Part shown: one piece after another, positions 45,268 through 53,696 of the stretch | Layout: every line of letters starts with the position of its first letter | Numbering within the stretch: the stretch's first letter is position 1 | Assembly: GCA_046160485.1 (NCBI GenBank) | Contig: JBJXGV010000068.1 | Span: 62,001 to 126,000 of the forward strand | Direction: 5' to 3' | Length of the DNA stretch: 64,000 nt | From: JBJXGV01 sp046160485 | GTDB taxonomy: Bacteria; Orphanbacterota; Orphanbacteria; JBJXGV01 | Position numbers and translations under genes: made by a program | Notes under the pieces: generated by a model | What the model saw: only the letters and a program-made list of their open reading frames with translations | What the model was told of the DNA's origin: nothing | The model's database searches: none

Positions 45268-47082
45268 ATGACGGTCCGGCCAGGGATGCTTCAAGCGCTC
45301 ATCGCGGCGGCTCTCGTCGCGGCGGTGATCGCCGCCTTCTCGCCGGTGTTGCGGAACGGATTCGTCGACTACGACGACACGATCTACGTCACGCGGAATG
45401 CCGCCGTGCGCGACGGGCTTTCGTTCGCGGGAGCGCGCTGGGCGTTCAGCACCACGCACGCGGGGAACTGGCATCCGGCGACGTGGCTCTCGCACATGCT
45501 CGACGCGCAACTCTTCGGGCTCGCGCCGCGCGGCCACCATCTGACGAGCGTCGTCTTGCACGCGGCGAACGCCGTCCTTCTCTTCTTGATCCTTCAAGGG
45601 ATCACGCGCGCGTGCTGGCGGAGCGCGCTCGTGGCGGCGCTCTTCGCGCTGCACCCGACACGCGTGGAATCGGTGGCGTGGGTGGCCGAGCGTAAGGACG
45701 TCTTGAGCACGTTCTTCTGGTTCGCATCGATCTACGCGTACGTCGCGTACACACGTGCACCGCGCGGCGGGGCGGCGGGCGGCCGCTACGCGCTCGCCGC
45801 GGCACTCTTCGCGCTCGGGCTACTCTCGAAGCCGATGCTCGTCACGCTCCCGCTCACGCTTCTCGTGCTCGACTACTGGCCCCTCGGGCGAATGAACGGC
45901 GAACGCCCACTGCGCGTGCTCGCGCTGGAGAAGGCTCCGCTCTTCGCGCTCGCCGCCGTCTCCGCGGTCGTCACGTTTGTCGTGCAGCGCGGCGCGCACG
46001 CGGTCGGGACGCTCGAAACGTACGGCCCTCTAACACGCGTTGCGAACGCGCTCGTCGCGACCGCAACGTACCTCCGGCAGGTTGTTTGGCCCGGGGACCT
46101 CGCGGTGTTCTATCCCTATTCGCGGGAGTCGCTCGGCGTTGCGCCCGTGGCGGCCGCCGCGATTCTCATCGTGTCGATTTCCTTCCTTGCGTACCGCGCG
46201 CGCGCGTCGCATCCCGCGTTCGCCGCCGGCTGGTGTTGGTTCGTCGTCACGCTCCTTCCCGTGATCGGACTCGTCCAGGTGGGGGAGCAGTCGCGCGCGG
46301 ATCGATACACCTATGTCCCGTACGTCGGGCTTTTCGTCGCGGCGGTGTGGGAGTTGGCGCGCGTCGCGGCGAGCGGAACCCGCGCGCGCGCCGCCGGCGT
46401 AGCCGCGATCTGCGCTGTCGCCGCGTTCGGCGCGGCGACGAACGTGCAGGCGCGGCACTGGCGCACGAGCGAAACGCTCTTCACCCATGCGTTGCGCGTC
46501 ACGAAGGAGAATAGCCTCGCGCACAACAATCTCGGCCATGCGCTCAACGAGTCCGGCCGCTTCACGGAGGCGGTGCCGCACTTCCAAGAGGCCCTGCGCA
46601 TCCGGCCAGACTACGCGCACGCCCATACGAATCTCGTGCGCGCTCTCTGCATGGCGAACCGCCTCGACGACGCGGCGCGCGAGCTTTCGCGATGGCTCGA
46701 TGGCCGCCCCGACGACGCGGTCGCGATCGCCAACCTGGCGGGTGTCCGCCTTCAGCAGGGCGATTTCGACGGCGCGGTGCGCCTTTTCACGGACGCCGCG
46801 GCGCGCGAGCCGGAGAACGCGGCGACGCAGCGCGGGCTCGGGCTCGCGCACCTCGCGAAGCGGAACTACTCGGCGGCCATCGCACCGCTCGCCGCGTCCG
46901 TGCGGCTGGATCCCGCGAACGCGGAGACGCAAAACAACCTTGGCTACGCGCTTTTTCGCGCAGGGGACGCGACGCGCGCCGTCGAGCACTATCGCGAGGC
47001 GTTGCGACTGCGGCCCGACTATGAGATTGCCCGCAACAATCTCGAGCAGGCGCTCGCGGCGACGGCGCCGCGCGATCCGTAG
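45268..47082 (+). CDS. TMTC-like GT-C membrane protein with C-terminal TPR repeats
   Basis: 604 residues. About 10-11 membrane helices up to residue 400, with the early loop NGFVDYDDTIYVTRN and the motif GNWHPATWLSHMLDAQLFGL, both typical of bacterial relatives of TMTC protein O-mannosyltransferases. HPTRVESVAWVAERKDVLS is also diagnostic. From about residue 410, five TPR units (NSLAHNNLGHALNESGRFTEA, NAETQNNLGYALFRAGDATRA) face the periplasm. It probably transfers a lipid-linked sugar to exported proteins. The ribosome-binding site is weak, and Met7 (45286) is an alternative start. Confidence 0.88.
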   Translation: MTVRPGMLQALIAAALVAAVIAAFSPVLRNGFVDYDDTIYVTRNAAVRDGLSFAGARWAFSTTHAGNWHPATWLSHMLDAQLFGLAPRGHHLTSVVLHAANAVLLFLILQGITRACWRSALVAALFALHPTRVESVAWVAERKDVLSTFFWFASIYAYVAYTRAPRGGAAGGRYALAAALFALGLLSKPMLVTLPLTLLVLDYWPLGRMNGERPLRVLALEKAPLFALAAVSAVVTFVVQRGAHAVGTLETYGPLTRVANALVATATYLRQVVWPGDLAVFYPYSRESLGVAPVAAAAILIVSISFLAYRARASHPAFAAGWCWFVVTLLPVIGLVQVGEQSRADRYTYVPYVGLFVAAVWELARVAASGTRARAAGVAAICAVAAFGAATNVQARHWRTSETLFTHALRVTKENSLAHNNLGHALNESGRFTEAVPHFQEALRIRPDYAHAHTNLVRALCMANRLDDAARELSRWLDGRPDDAVAIANLAGVRLQQGDFDGAVRLFTDAAAREPENAATQRGLGLAHLAKRNYSAAIAPLAASVRLDPANAETQNNLGYALFRAGDATRAVEHYREALRLRPDYEIARNNLEQALAATAPRDP

Positions 47083-47181
47083 CCACGCGCCTCGCGCGCG
47101 CGACGCCTCGACTTGCCGGCGTCGCGACCCCGCCCTAGACTGCGCCCAACGTCGCCCACTGCCCAGGAGAAGCATCGCATC

Positions 47182-48168
47182 GTGAACCATCTCGGCGTCG
47201 GACTCATCGGGCTCGGCCGCCACGGAATCCGCTACGCGCGTCATTTGCTCGACGGCGTGCCGGAGATGTCTCTCGTCGCGGTGTGCCGCGGCGATCGCGC
47301 CGCGGGGGAGAGTTTCGCGCGCGAGCACGGCGTGCGTTTTCACGCGGACTGGCGCGAGCTCGTCGCCGACGCGGCCGTCGACGCGGTCGCGGTCGTCACG
47401 CCGCACGACGTGCACGCCGAGCCGTCGATCGCCGCGATCTCCGCGGGCAAGGCGCTCCTGATCGAGAAACCACTGGCGGCGAACGCGCGCGAGGGCGACT
47501 CGATCGCGCGCGCGGCGGCGGCGTGCGCGGGGCGCGGCGCGTGCGTCGCCGTCGCGCAGACTCTTCGCTACGAACTCGGAGTCGCGGCCTTCCGCGACGC
47601 GCTCGCGGCCGACGGCGGCCCCCGCGCCATTCACATTCTTCTTCGCGGCGAGGATCGCAACCTCGGCCCCGACGGGCGGTGGCGCCAGAAAGATAACGAC
47701 GGCGGCGCGCTCCTCGACGCGGGTGTCCACTTCTTCGACCTCGCCGCGTTTCTCGGACTCGGGCGCGTGCGCCGCGTCTTCGCGCGTGTCGCTCACGCGC
47801 TCGGGTATCCGGTCGAGGATTCGTTCACTGCGATTCTCGAAACCGACGCGTGCCCCGTCACGATCGACGTGTCGCGCATCGGCGGCGCGCGCTACGAACT
47901 CATCGAGGCGCTCACGCCGGCCGGCGTGCTTCAGCTCGATCGATTCGGCGCCGGGCTGACACGAATCCGCGGCCGCGATCGCGAGCCGGTCGCCTACGCG
48001 CGCGACGTGGCTACGCTCCCGATCTTTCTGACGGCGTTTCGCGACGCCGCGCTCGGTCGCGCGCCCGCGCCCGTCTCCCTCGACGACGGATTGCGCGCAC
48101 TTCGCATCGCCGACACCTGCCGCGAAAGCGCGCGCTCCGGCGCATGGATCGATTTCGAGTCACACTAG
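47182..48168 (+). CDS. Gfo/Idh/MocA family oxidoreductase
   Basis: 328 residues from GTG at 47182. A Rossmann fold opens with VGLIGLGRHGIRYARHLLD; the family's catalytic EKP is in KALLIEKPLAANAREGD. The substrate domain contains GGALLDAGVHFFDLAAFLGLG, where the His sits that members use in proton transfer. NAD(P)-dependent redox change on a sugar or inositol is expected; the substrate is unknown. It follows the TMTC-like gene after about 100 bases and may belong with surface-glycan biosynthesis. Confidence 0.88.
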   Translation: MNHLGVGLIGLGRHGIRYARHLLDGVPEMSLVAVCRGDRAAGESFAREHGVRFHADWRELVADAAVDAVAVVTPHDVHAEPSIAAISAGKALLIEKPLAANAREGDSIARAAAACAGRGACVAVAQTLRYELGVAAFRDALAADGGPRAIHILLRGEDRNLGPDGRWRQKDNDGGALLDAGVHFFDLAAFLGLGRVRRVFARVAHALGYPVEDSFTAILETDACPVTIDVSRIGGARYELIEALTPAGVLQLDRFGAGLTRIRGRDREPVAYARDVATLPIFLTAFRDAALGRAPAPVSLDDGLRALRIADTCRESARSGAWIDFESH

Positions 48169-48204
48169 GCCGAGTATGACGTATCTCATTCGAAGGAGGA
48201 CGAA

Positions 48205-48786
48205 ATGAACCCAGCGAGCTTTGCGAAGTTGGTCGCGCGCGCTCGGCGCACGATCGTCGCCGCGGCGATCTTCGTCGTGCTTACCGGATGCGGCGGAAGT
48301 GACGACGACGAACCCATGACACCGGACAACGCGGATCGCATCTCCACCGACGCGGAACTCTTCGCGCTCGTCACGCAGGTCGAACCGTTCGCGGGCTACA
48401 CGCTCTTTCCGAATGCCGACTCGGTAGTCGCCGGGAGGTTGAACGGGTCGGAGGCGCACGGGCCGCTCGTACGCGTGAGCCTCAACGCCAAAGCCGCGAG
48501 CGCGCTCGTCGACGGCAAACTGCCCGTCGACGGCTCATTCCCCGACAGCTCGATCGTCTTTAAGGAGCTTCGAAGCGGGACCACGCCGACGTACTACGCG
48601 ATCATGTACAAGGATCGCGATAACCCGCTCGCCGCGAACGGTTGGGTGTGGGGCGAGTACCGCACGAGCGGATCGATCGTCGGCTCGGTCATGAACGGCG
48701 CCAACGGCTGCGCGGCTTGCCACATGCGCGAGCAGGGACCGGCCAACGATCTCGTGCGAACGTTCGAACGCCAGCTCACGCGCTAA
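48205..48786 (+). CDS. Cytochrome P460-like c-type lipoprotein
   Basis: 193 residues, ATG with AGGAGG 5 bases upstream; lipobox VVLTGC. The c-type heme site CAACH is at Cys169, Cys172 and His173, near the C-terminus. The order YYAIMYKDRDNP ... NGWVWGEY ... CAACHMRE fits the cytochrome P460/cytochrome c'-beta fold, where heme binds at the end of a small beta protein. P460 proteins handle hydroxylamine or NO. A cross-linking Lys cannot be assigned here. The stop codon lies in a short tandem duplication (GCTAACGGAC twice, 48782-48802). Confidence 0.7.
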   Translation: MNPASFAKLVARARRTIVAAAIFVVLTGCGGSDDDEPMTPDNADRISTDAELFALVTQVEPFAGYTLFPNADSVVAGRLNGSEAHGPLVRVSLNAKAASALVDGKLPVDGSFPDSSIVFKELRSGTTPTYYAIMYKDRDNPLAANGWVWGEYRTSGSIVGSVMNGANGCAACHMREQGPANDLVRTFERQLTR

Positions 48787-48947
48787 CGGACCGCTAACGG
48801 ACGTCGAAGATTCGCGAAAAACCGCGCACTCTGCGATCCGCGATAGCGAGAAATCCGTTGCAGACAATACAGTTCCAATGCTATTGTCGTTTCGCTTCCC
48901 CCGCTGATTTTCTCACTGCCAACGTTCGAGTTCTCCGGAGGGCGACG

Positions 48948-50813
48948 ATGAATCGAGCCCGATACGTCTCGCTGTTGCACGCCGCGATACTCTCCGCACT
49001 CGCGACACCAGCGTTCGCGGATCCCTGGGACTTCAGCTACTTCGGCCCGAACGCGGGCATCACGTACTCTCACGGGTTCGTCGAGGGCCCCATTAGCGAG
49101 TCGCGCGAATTCTCCGGCGGCGCGGCCGTGGGCGACTACAACAACGACGGCTACCTCGACATCTACGTCGTGCGCGGCAACATCGGCCCAAACTTGCTCT
49201 ACAAGAACAAAGGCAACGCCACGTTTCAGGAGGTTGGCGCGGCAGCGGGTGTTGCGCTCACGAACACGCGCGGCTGCGGACCCGCGTTCGCCGATTTGAA
49301 CGGCGACGGCTGGCTCGATCTCGTCATCGGCGGAATCGAGGGGACCGCGCCCGCGGTATTCAAGAACAACGGCAACGGGACGTTTCAGAACGTGACCGCA
49401 ACGTGCGGCATCGCGTACGCGGGCGATACGTACTCGATCTCGTTCACCGACTACGACCGCGACGGCGATCTCGATGTTTTCATGACGCACTGGGGCGAGC
49501 CGCAATTTTCCGGCGGGCACATTTGGCGGAACAACGGCAACATGACCTTCACCGATGTCGAACTCGAAGTCGGTTTCGGTGCGTTCGGCGAGGATATCTT
49601 CGACTTCACGTGGACTGCCAACTTCGCGGACGTGAACGCGGATCGCTGGCCCGATCTGCTCCTCACGTCCGACTATCACAACTCCGAGCTGTATCTGAAC
49701 GACGGAGACGGCACGTTTACCGATGTGACGACCCCGGTGATATCCGACGACAACGGAATGGGCGCGAGCGTCGGCGACTTCGACAACGACGGGCATCTCG
49801 ATTGGTTCGTATCGAGCAAGTCCGCCCCTCCGGGAAGCGCGAAGGCGCTCGACACCGAGACGGGCAACCGGCTCTATAGGAATTTGGGCAACGGAACGTT
49901 CGAGGATCGCACCGACAGCGCGGGGGTTCGAATCGGCTACTGGGGCTGGGGCACGACGCTCGCGGATTTCAACAACGACGGCCACCTCGACATCTACCAG
50001 GTGAACGGTACCGCGCTCGTGGCTGGCTACTATCAAGATCGCAGCCGCATGTTCGTCAGCACCGGGATGAACACTTTTACGGAGTTAGGCGATTCGCTCA
50101 ATGTCGACGACAACGGCCAAGGCCGCGGCGTTTCGGCGTTCGACTTCGATCGCGACGGCGACCTCGACATCTTCGTCGCGAACAACTCGCAGCCGGCGAC
50201 GCTTTACAGAAACCGCGGCGGCAACGCGCGCAACTGGACAACGATCAAGCTGCGCGGGCTGGGGGCGAACACCGAGGGGATCGGCGCGCGCGTGCGCGTG
50301 ACGACTCCGAGCACGACGCAGATTCGCGAGATTCGCGCCGGGTCGAACTTCGTGTCGCAGGATCCCGCCGAGGCGCACTTCGGTCTCAACTCCGCGACGG
50401 TGATGACGGAGATTCGCATCGAGTGGCCCGATGGTCAGGTCGACATCTTCAACAATATTCCCGCGAACAAGTATCTCGTCTTCGACCAATCGGGGATGAC
50501 GTCGGTTCTCCCTCCGGGAACAGACGCGCTCGGGCCGGTCGTGAGTCTCGTCGGTGTCGCGCCGAACCCGGCGATCGACGCGTCGACGATTCGCTATCGC
50601 GTGAACGCCCAGTCGAACGTGCGGCTGCGCGTCTTCGATGTCGCGGGGCGCGAGGTGCGCACGCTCGCCGACGGCACGCACGCGGCGGGACCGTACGCGG
50701 CGACCTGGGATGGCCGCGACGCTTCGCAGCGCGATGTCGCCGCGGGAGTTTATTTCTACCGGATCGAATCCGCGGGCACGGGCGAGTCCGGGAAAATCAC
50801 GATCATTCGATAG
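48948..50813 (+). CDS. FG-GAP/ASPIC-UnbV repeat protein with C-terminal sorting-like domain
   Basis: 621 residues from ATG at 48948 (CGGAGGG upstream); signal ending LATPAFA. FG-GAP (VCBS) repeats carry calcium-binding D-x-D/N-x-D-G loops: VGDYNNDGYLDIYVV, FADLNGDGWLDLVIG, FTDYDRDGDLDVFMT, VGDFDNDGHLDWFVS, LADFNNDGHLDIYQ, AFDFDRDGDLDIFVA. An ASPIC/UnbV domain follows (NWTTIKLRGLGANTEGIGAR, EIRIEWPDGQVD). Residues of about 530-621 are a FlgD/type-IX-sorting-like domain (GVAPNPAIDASTIRY, VFDVAGREVRTL). Calcium-dependent adhesion or ligand binding outside the cell is likely. Confidence 0.9.
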   Translation: MNRARYVSLLHAAILSALATPAFADPWDFSYFGPNAGITYSHGFVEGPISESREFSGGAAVGDYNNDGYLDIYVVRGNIGPNLLYKNKGNATFQEVGAAAGVALTNTRGCGPAFADLNGDGWLDLVIGGIEGTAPAVFKNNGNGTFQNVTATCGIAYAGDTYSISFTDYDRDGDLDVFMTHWGEPQFSGGHIWRNNGNMTFTDVELEVGFGAFGEDIFDFTWTANFADVNADRWPDLLLTSDYHNSELYLNDGDGTFTDVTTPVISDDNGMGASVGDFDNDGHLDWFVSSKSAPPGSAKALDTETGNRLYRNLGNGTFEDRTDSAGVRIGYWGWGTTLADFNNDGHLDIYQVNGTALVAGYYQDRSRMFVSTGMNTFTELGDSLNVDDNGQGRGVSAFDFDRDGDLDIFVANNSQPATLYRNRGGNARNWTTIKLRGLGANTEGIGARVRVTTPSTTQIREIRAGSNFVSQDPAEAHFGLNSATVMTEIRIEWPDGQVDIFNNIPANKYLVFDQSGMTSVLPPGTDALGPVVSLVGVAPNPAIDASTIRYRVNAQSNVRLRVFDVAGREVRTLADGTHAAGPYAATWDGRDASQRDVAAGVYFYRIESAGTGESGKITIIR

Positions 50814-50834
50814 TTCGCCCAGCGGGGGGTCACG

Positions 50835-51854
50835 ATGAATCGTTCCGTCGCCGCGCGGATTCTCACAGTCGGGATTGTCGTTGCGCTCGCGAGCGGGTTC
50901 GCGGGGAGCGCGTCCGCGTCCGCGTTCACGCTGACGCTCTCGCCGAGCCAAGACAACACGATCTACAACAGCCTAGTCGACACGCTGAGCAACGGCTCTG
51001 GGCAGTATATTTTTTCGGGGCGTACTGCGCTCGGCGACCAGCGGCGCGCTCTCATCGCGTTCGATCTCTCGAGCATCCCGCCAGGCTCTACGATCACGAG
51101 CGCCGCACTCACGCTGCATCTGTCGCGGTCGAATTCGGGTCCCGTCAACTTCGAGTTGCGCAAGCTCGCGACGGACTGGGGCGAGGGCGCGTCCGACGCG
51201 GATTCCGCCGAAGGCCAGGGCGCGCAGGCCGCCGCGGGCGATGCGACGTGGTTCCACACGTTCTACGACACGCAGACATGGACGACGGCCGGCGGCGATT
51301 TTTCCGCCGCGGTGAGTTCGACCAATTCAGTGGATAGCATCCCCTCGTTCGAGACGTGGCCATCGACCGCGCAGATGGCGGCGGACGTGCAAGGTTGGCT
51401 CGACGCGCCGTCGACGAATTTCGGCTGGCTCGTGCGCGTGGCGCAGGGCGGCGGCAATACCGCGAAGCGATTCGAGTCGCGCGACAACCCCGATCTCGCG
51501 CTGCGGCCGCGCCTCGTTGTCGACTTCGACGGGCCGACGGATGTGCCCGGTGGCGCCGCTGTGGCGGCGGCCGTCACGCTCCTGCAGAACGCGCCGAACC
51601 CGCTCACGCCGCGCGCGGCGCACACGATGCTGACGTACGCGCTGCCTCGCTCCGCGGATGTGAAGCTCACAGTGCACGACGCGGCGGGACGTGCGCTAGC
51701 GACGCTTGTGAGCGGCGTGCAGCCAGCGGGATGGCACCAGGCCGCTTGGGACGGGCACACGCGCGACGGGCGCCGCGCGCCGACGGGGGTTTACTTCAGC
51801 CGGCTCGAGGCCGGCGGCGAAGTGCGCGTGCGGAAGATGAATCTCGTTCGATAA
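50835..51854 (+). CDS. DNRLRE-like domain secreted protein with C-terminal sorting-like domain
   Basis: 339 residues; signal ending GSASASA. The core has the carbohydrate-binding DNRLRE/CBM96-like pattern: DNTIYNS, ALIAFDLSSIPPGSTITSA, LTLHLSRS, the polar DWGEGASDADS loop, and WPSTAQMAADVQGWLDAPSTNFGWLV. The last 85 residues are the FlgD/type-IX-sorting-like domain (NAPNPLTPRAAHTM, VHDAAGRALATLV, GVYFSRLEAGGEVRVRKM). It follows the FG-GAP gene by 21 bases. Its 3' end overlaps the convergent Ada-like gene by 59 bases. Confidence 0.85.
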   Translation: MNRSVAARILTVGIVVALASGFAGSASASAFTLTLSPSQDNTIYNSLVDTLSNGSGQYIFSGRTALGDQRRALIAFDLSSIPPGSTITSAALTLHLSRSNSGPVNFELRKLATDWGEGASDADSAEGQGAQAAAGDATWFHTFYDTQTWTTAGGDFSAAVSSTNSVDSIPSFETWPSTAQMAADVQGWLDAPSTNFGWLVRVAQGGGNTAKRFESRDNPDLALRPRLVVDFDGPTDVPGGAAVAAAVTLLQNAPNPLTPRAAHTMLTYALPRSADVKLTVHDAAGRALATLVSGVQPAGWHQAAWDGHTRDGRRAPTGVYFSRLEAGGEVRVRKMNLVR

Positions 51855-52737
51855 CGTCCGCGCGCGCGAACTCCCACGCGAGGAGCGCGCGTTTGCGTGC
51901 CGCACCCCATCGATAGTCGCCCGTCGCGCCGACGCTGCGAATCACGCGATGACATGGGATGAGGTACGCGATGCAGTTGGCGCCCACAGCGGAGCCGACG
52001 GCGCGCGACGCGCCCGCGTGATTCGCGAGGCGCCCCACCTGTTCGTACGAAACGACGCTCCCCTCGGGAATCTGCAAGAGCGCGCGCCAGACCTGCACCT
52101 GGAAGTTCGTGCCCATCACGAGGAGCGGCCAACGATCGGCGGCGCGGTGCGTGCTCGTGCGCGTACTCGTGCGCGTGGTCACGCGCGAGTCGGTCGCGCG
52201 TTCGCCGGCGAAAATCGCGGCGGCGATCGCGCGCGTCTCCGACGTGTCGCGCGTGACGCGCGCGCCGCTCCACCGCGCGCGCAACGCGTCGACCTCTTCC
52301 GCGACATCGCTCATGCTGTTCACGAACGAGAGCGCGCAGATTCCGCGGTCGGTTGTCGCCAAGAGCGCGCGCCCGAACGGACTCTCGTGCACGCCGTAGC
52401 GAATCGCAAGTCCCGCGCCGCGTGATTTGAATTCGCCAGGCGTGACGGCCTCGATCGAGACGAAGTGATCGTGAAGGCGCCCCGGACTCGAGAGCCCGAC
52501 GTCGTACGCGGTGTCGAGAACGCTGCGCGATTCGGCGAGCAGACGCTTCGCCTGCTCGACCGTAAGCACCTCGAGGAAGCGCTTCGGACTCACGCCCGCC
52601 CATCTGCGAAACAGGCGCTGAAAGTGGAACGGGCTCAACCCCGCGCTTGCGGCGACCGCGTCGAGGTTCGGCTGCTCGGGCAGGTTGTCGTCGATGAATC
52701 GAATCGCGGCTTCGATACGGCTGTAGTCGGATGGCAT
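51796..52737 (-). CDS. Ada-like AraC regulator/O6-methylguanine-DNA methyltransferase fusion
   Basis: 313 residues, ATG with GAGGAGG about 8 bases upstream. Residues 1-100 hold an AraC helix-turn-helix pair (VAASAGLSPFHFQRLFRRWA GVSPKRFLEV). The rest is an O6-alkylguanine transferase with acceptor Cys262 in LIPCHRVI and the downstream GDYRWG. The zinc/phosphotriester N-terminal Ada domain is missing. An insert in the transferase (RVTTRTSTRTSTH) is encoded by short GC-rich repeats. It repairs alkylated DNA and may regulate its own gene. The tail of about 20 residues runs antisense into the DNRLRE gene. Confidence 0.92.
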   Translation of the reverse strand: MPSDYSRIEAAIRFIDDNLPEQPNLDAVAASAGLSPFHFQRLFRRWAGVSPKRFLEVLTVEQAKRLLAESRSVLDTAYDVGLSSPGRLHDHFVSIEAVTPGEFKSRGAGLAIRYGVHESPFGRALLATTDRGICALSFVNSMSDVAEEVDALRARWSGARVTRDTSETRAIAAAIFAGERATDSRVTTRTSTRTSTHRAADRWPLLVMGTNFQVQVWRALLQIPEGSVVSYEQVGRLANHAGASRAVGSAVGANCIAYLIPCHRVIRSVGATGDYRWGAARKRALLAWEFARADVIERDSSSARALRRRPRAG

Positions 52738-52760
52738 CGTGTTTCCTCCTCGCGAGGAGA

Positions 52761-53351
52761 CTAGCCGCGCGAACTCGGTGTACCCACCCGGATCTTGCTT
52801 CGATCTTGCAGGAGGTCGACGTACGCGCGATCGATCAAATCGTCGCGCGAGATGCCGAGTGTTTGCATGAGCGCTTCGGTGACGCGCGCGCCATCCTCGA
52901 TCGATTGACTCGGGCGCAGCACGGTCTCGAGTTCGACGAACGCGCCGAGGGCTTCGACCTCGTCGAGGTGAATGCGCGTTTGCTCCGCGAGATAGAGCGT
53001 GCGCGTTTTCCGCACGACGCCGGTGATGCCGAATGCGCGAGCGAGCGTTTCGCGCATCGTCGCAACGTCGGAGACGGGCGAGATGACGTACGCGGATTCG
53101 CGCGGACCGTGTGCGTTCGCGCGTTCGTAGTAGATGAGTTCCGCGCTTGGGGCGGAGGCCGGAATGGCGGCACCGCTCGTTGGGCTCGCACAGCTTGCGA
53201 TGACGCGCAGCTTCAATCGCCCGCGCGGCGTCGCGAAGAACGTGTCTTCTTGTTGGAGCGTCGCGGGCGCGCTCCCGCACAGGCGCGCGGCGGCGTCGCG
53301 CAGTGCGAGCGGGTCGCGCGCGCGCGCCTTGATCTCGACGTTGCTCGGCAT
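52761..53351 (-). CDS. CYTH-domain protein (class IV adenylate cyclase-like)
   Basis: 196 residues. VEIKAR near the N-terminus is the ExK strand of the triphosphate tunnel, then LKLRVI, ELIYYERA, RIHLDEVEALGAFVELETVL and a C-terminal LIDRAYVDLL helix. It is more like the CyaB/class IV group than the inorganic triphosphatases. The substrate could be ATP, thiamine triphosphate or another organic triphosphate. It lies 23 bases upstream of the Ada-like gene on the same strand. The ribosome-binding site is weak. Confidence 0.85.
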   Translation of the reverse strand: MPSNVEIKARARDPLALRDAAARLCGSAPATLQQEDTFFATPRGRLKLRVIASCASPTSGAAIPASAPSAELIYYERANAHGPRESAYVISPVSDVATMRETLARAFGITGVVRKTRTLYLAEQTRIHLDEVEALGAFVELETVLRPSQSIEDGARVTEALMQTLGISRDDLIDRAYVDLLQDRSKIRVGTPSSRG

Positions 53352-53696
53352 GCGCGCAGTATATGCCCGAGTCCCGCGCGGTCGGAGCGTTGGAGCGGGG
53401 GAGTCGCGTGCGCCGTTCGGCGTGTCGGCGGGACACGAGCGTGTCGTTCGCGCGCCTCGCCAGTGTGCGCGCCGGTCCGAATTGGCCCGCCCCGGCGCGG
53501 TTCCACGCTGGGTTTGATGCGTCGCACGCGCGGCGCCGTCGTCGAATGTGTTGCGCCCGCGCGCGTTCCAGCTCGCGCGTGCGATCGGCCACGTGGCCGC
53601 CCCGCCACTGCACCGCGCCGCCGGGAATTGGCAAGCCGATTGCGTGATGCGTCCGCGTCGGTTTCATCTGGCCCCTGCGAACGGAGGGAGAGCGTC
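53352..53696. other. Intergenic region between divergent genes
   Basis: 345 bases between the CYTH gene (minus) and the charged exported protein (plus). GC content stays high and all frames are open for stretches, but none has a start, ribosome-binding site and protein-like composition together. The last bases contain ACGGAGGGAG, the ribosome-binding site of the following gene. Promoters for both flanking genes are expected here; I could not place them. Confidence 0.4.

Noticed and set aside
48850..48890. Possible sigma-70 promoter (TTGCAG, 17 bases, CTATTG) before the FG-GAP gene
   Set aside because: Only a partial match and the promoter consensus of this organism is unknown.
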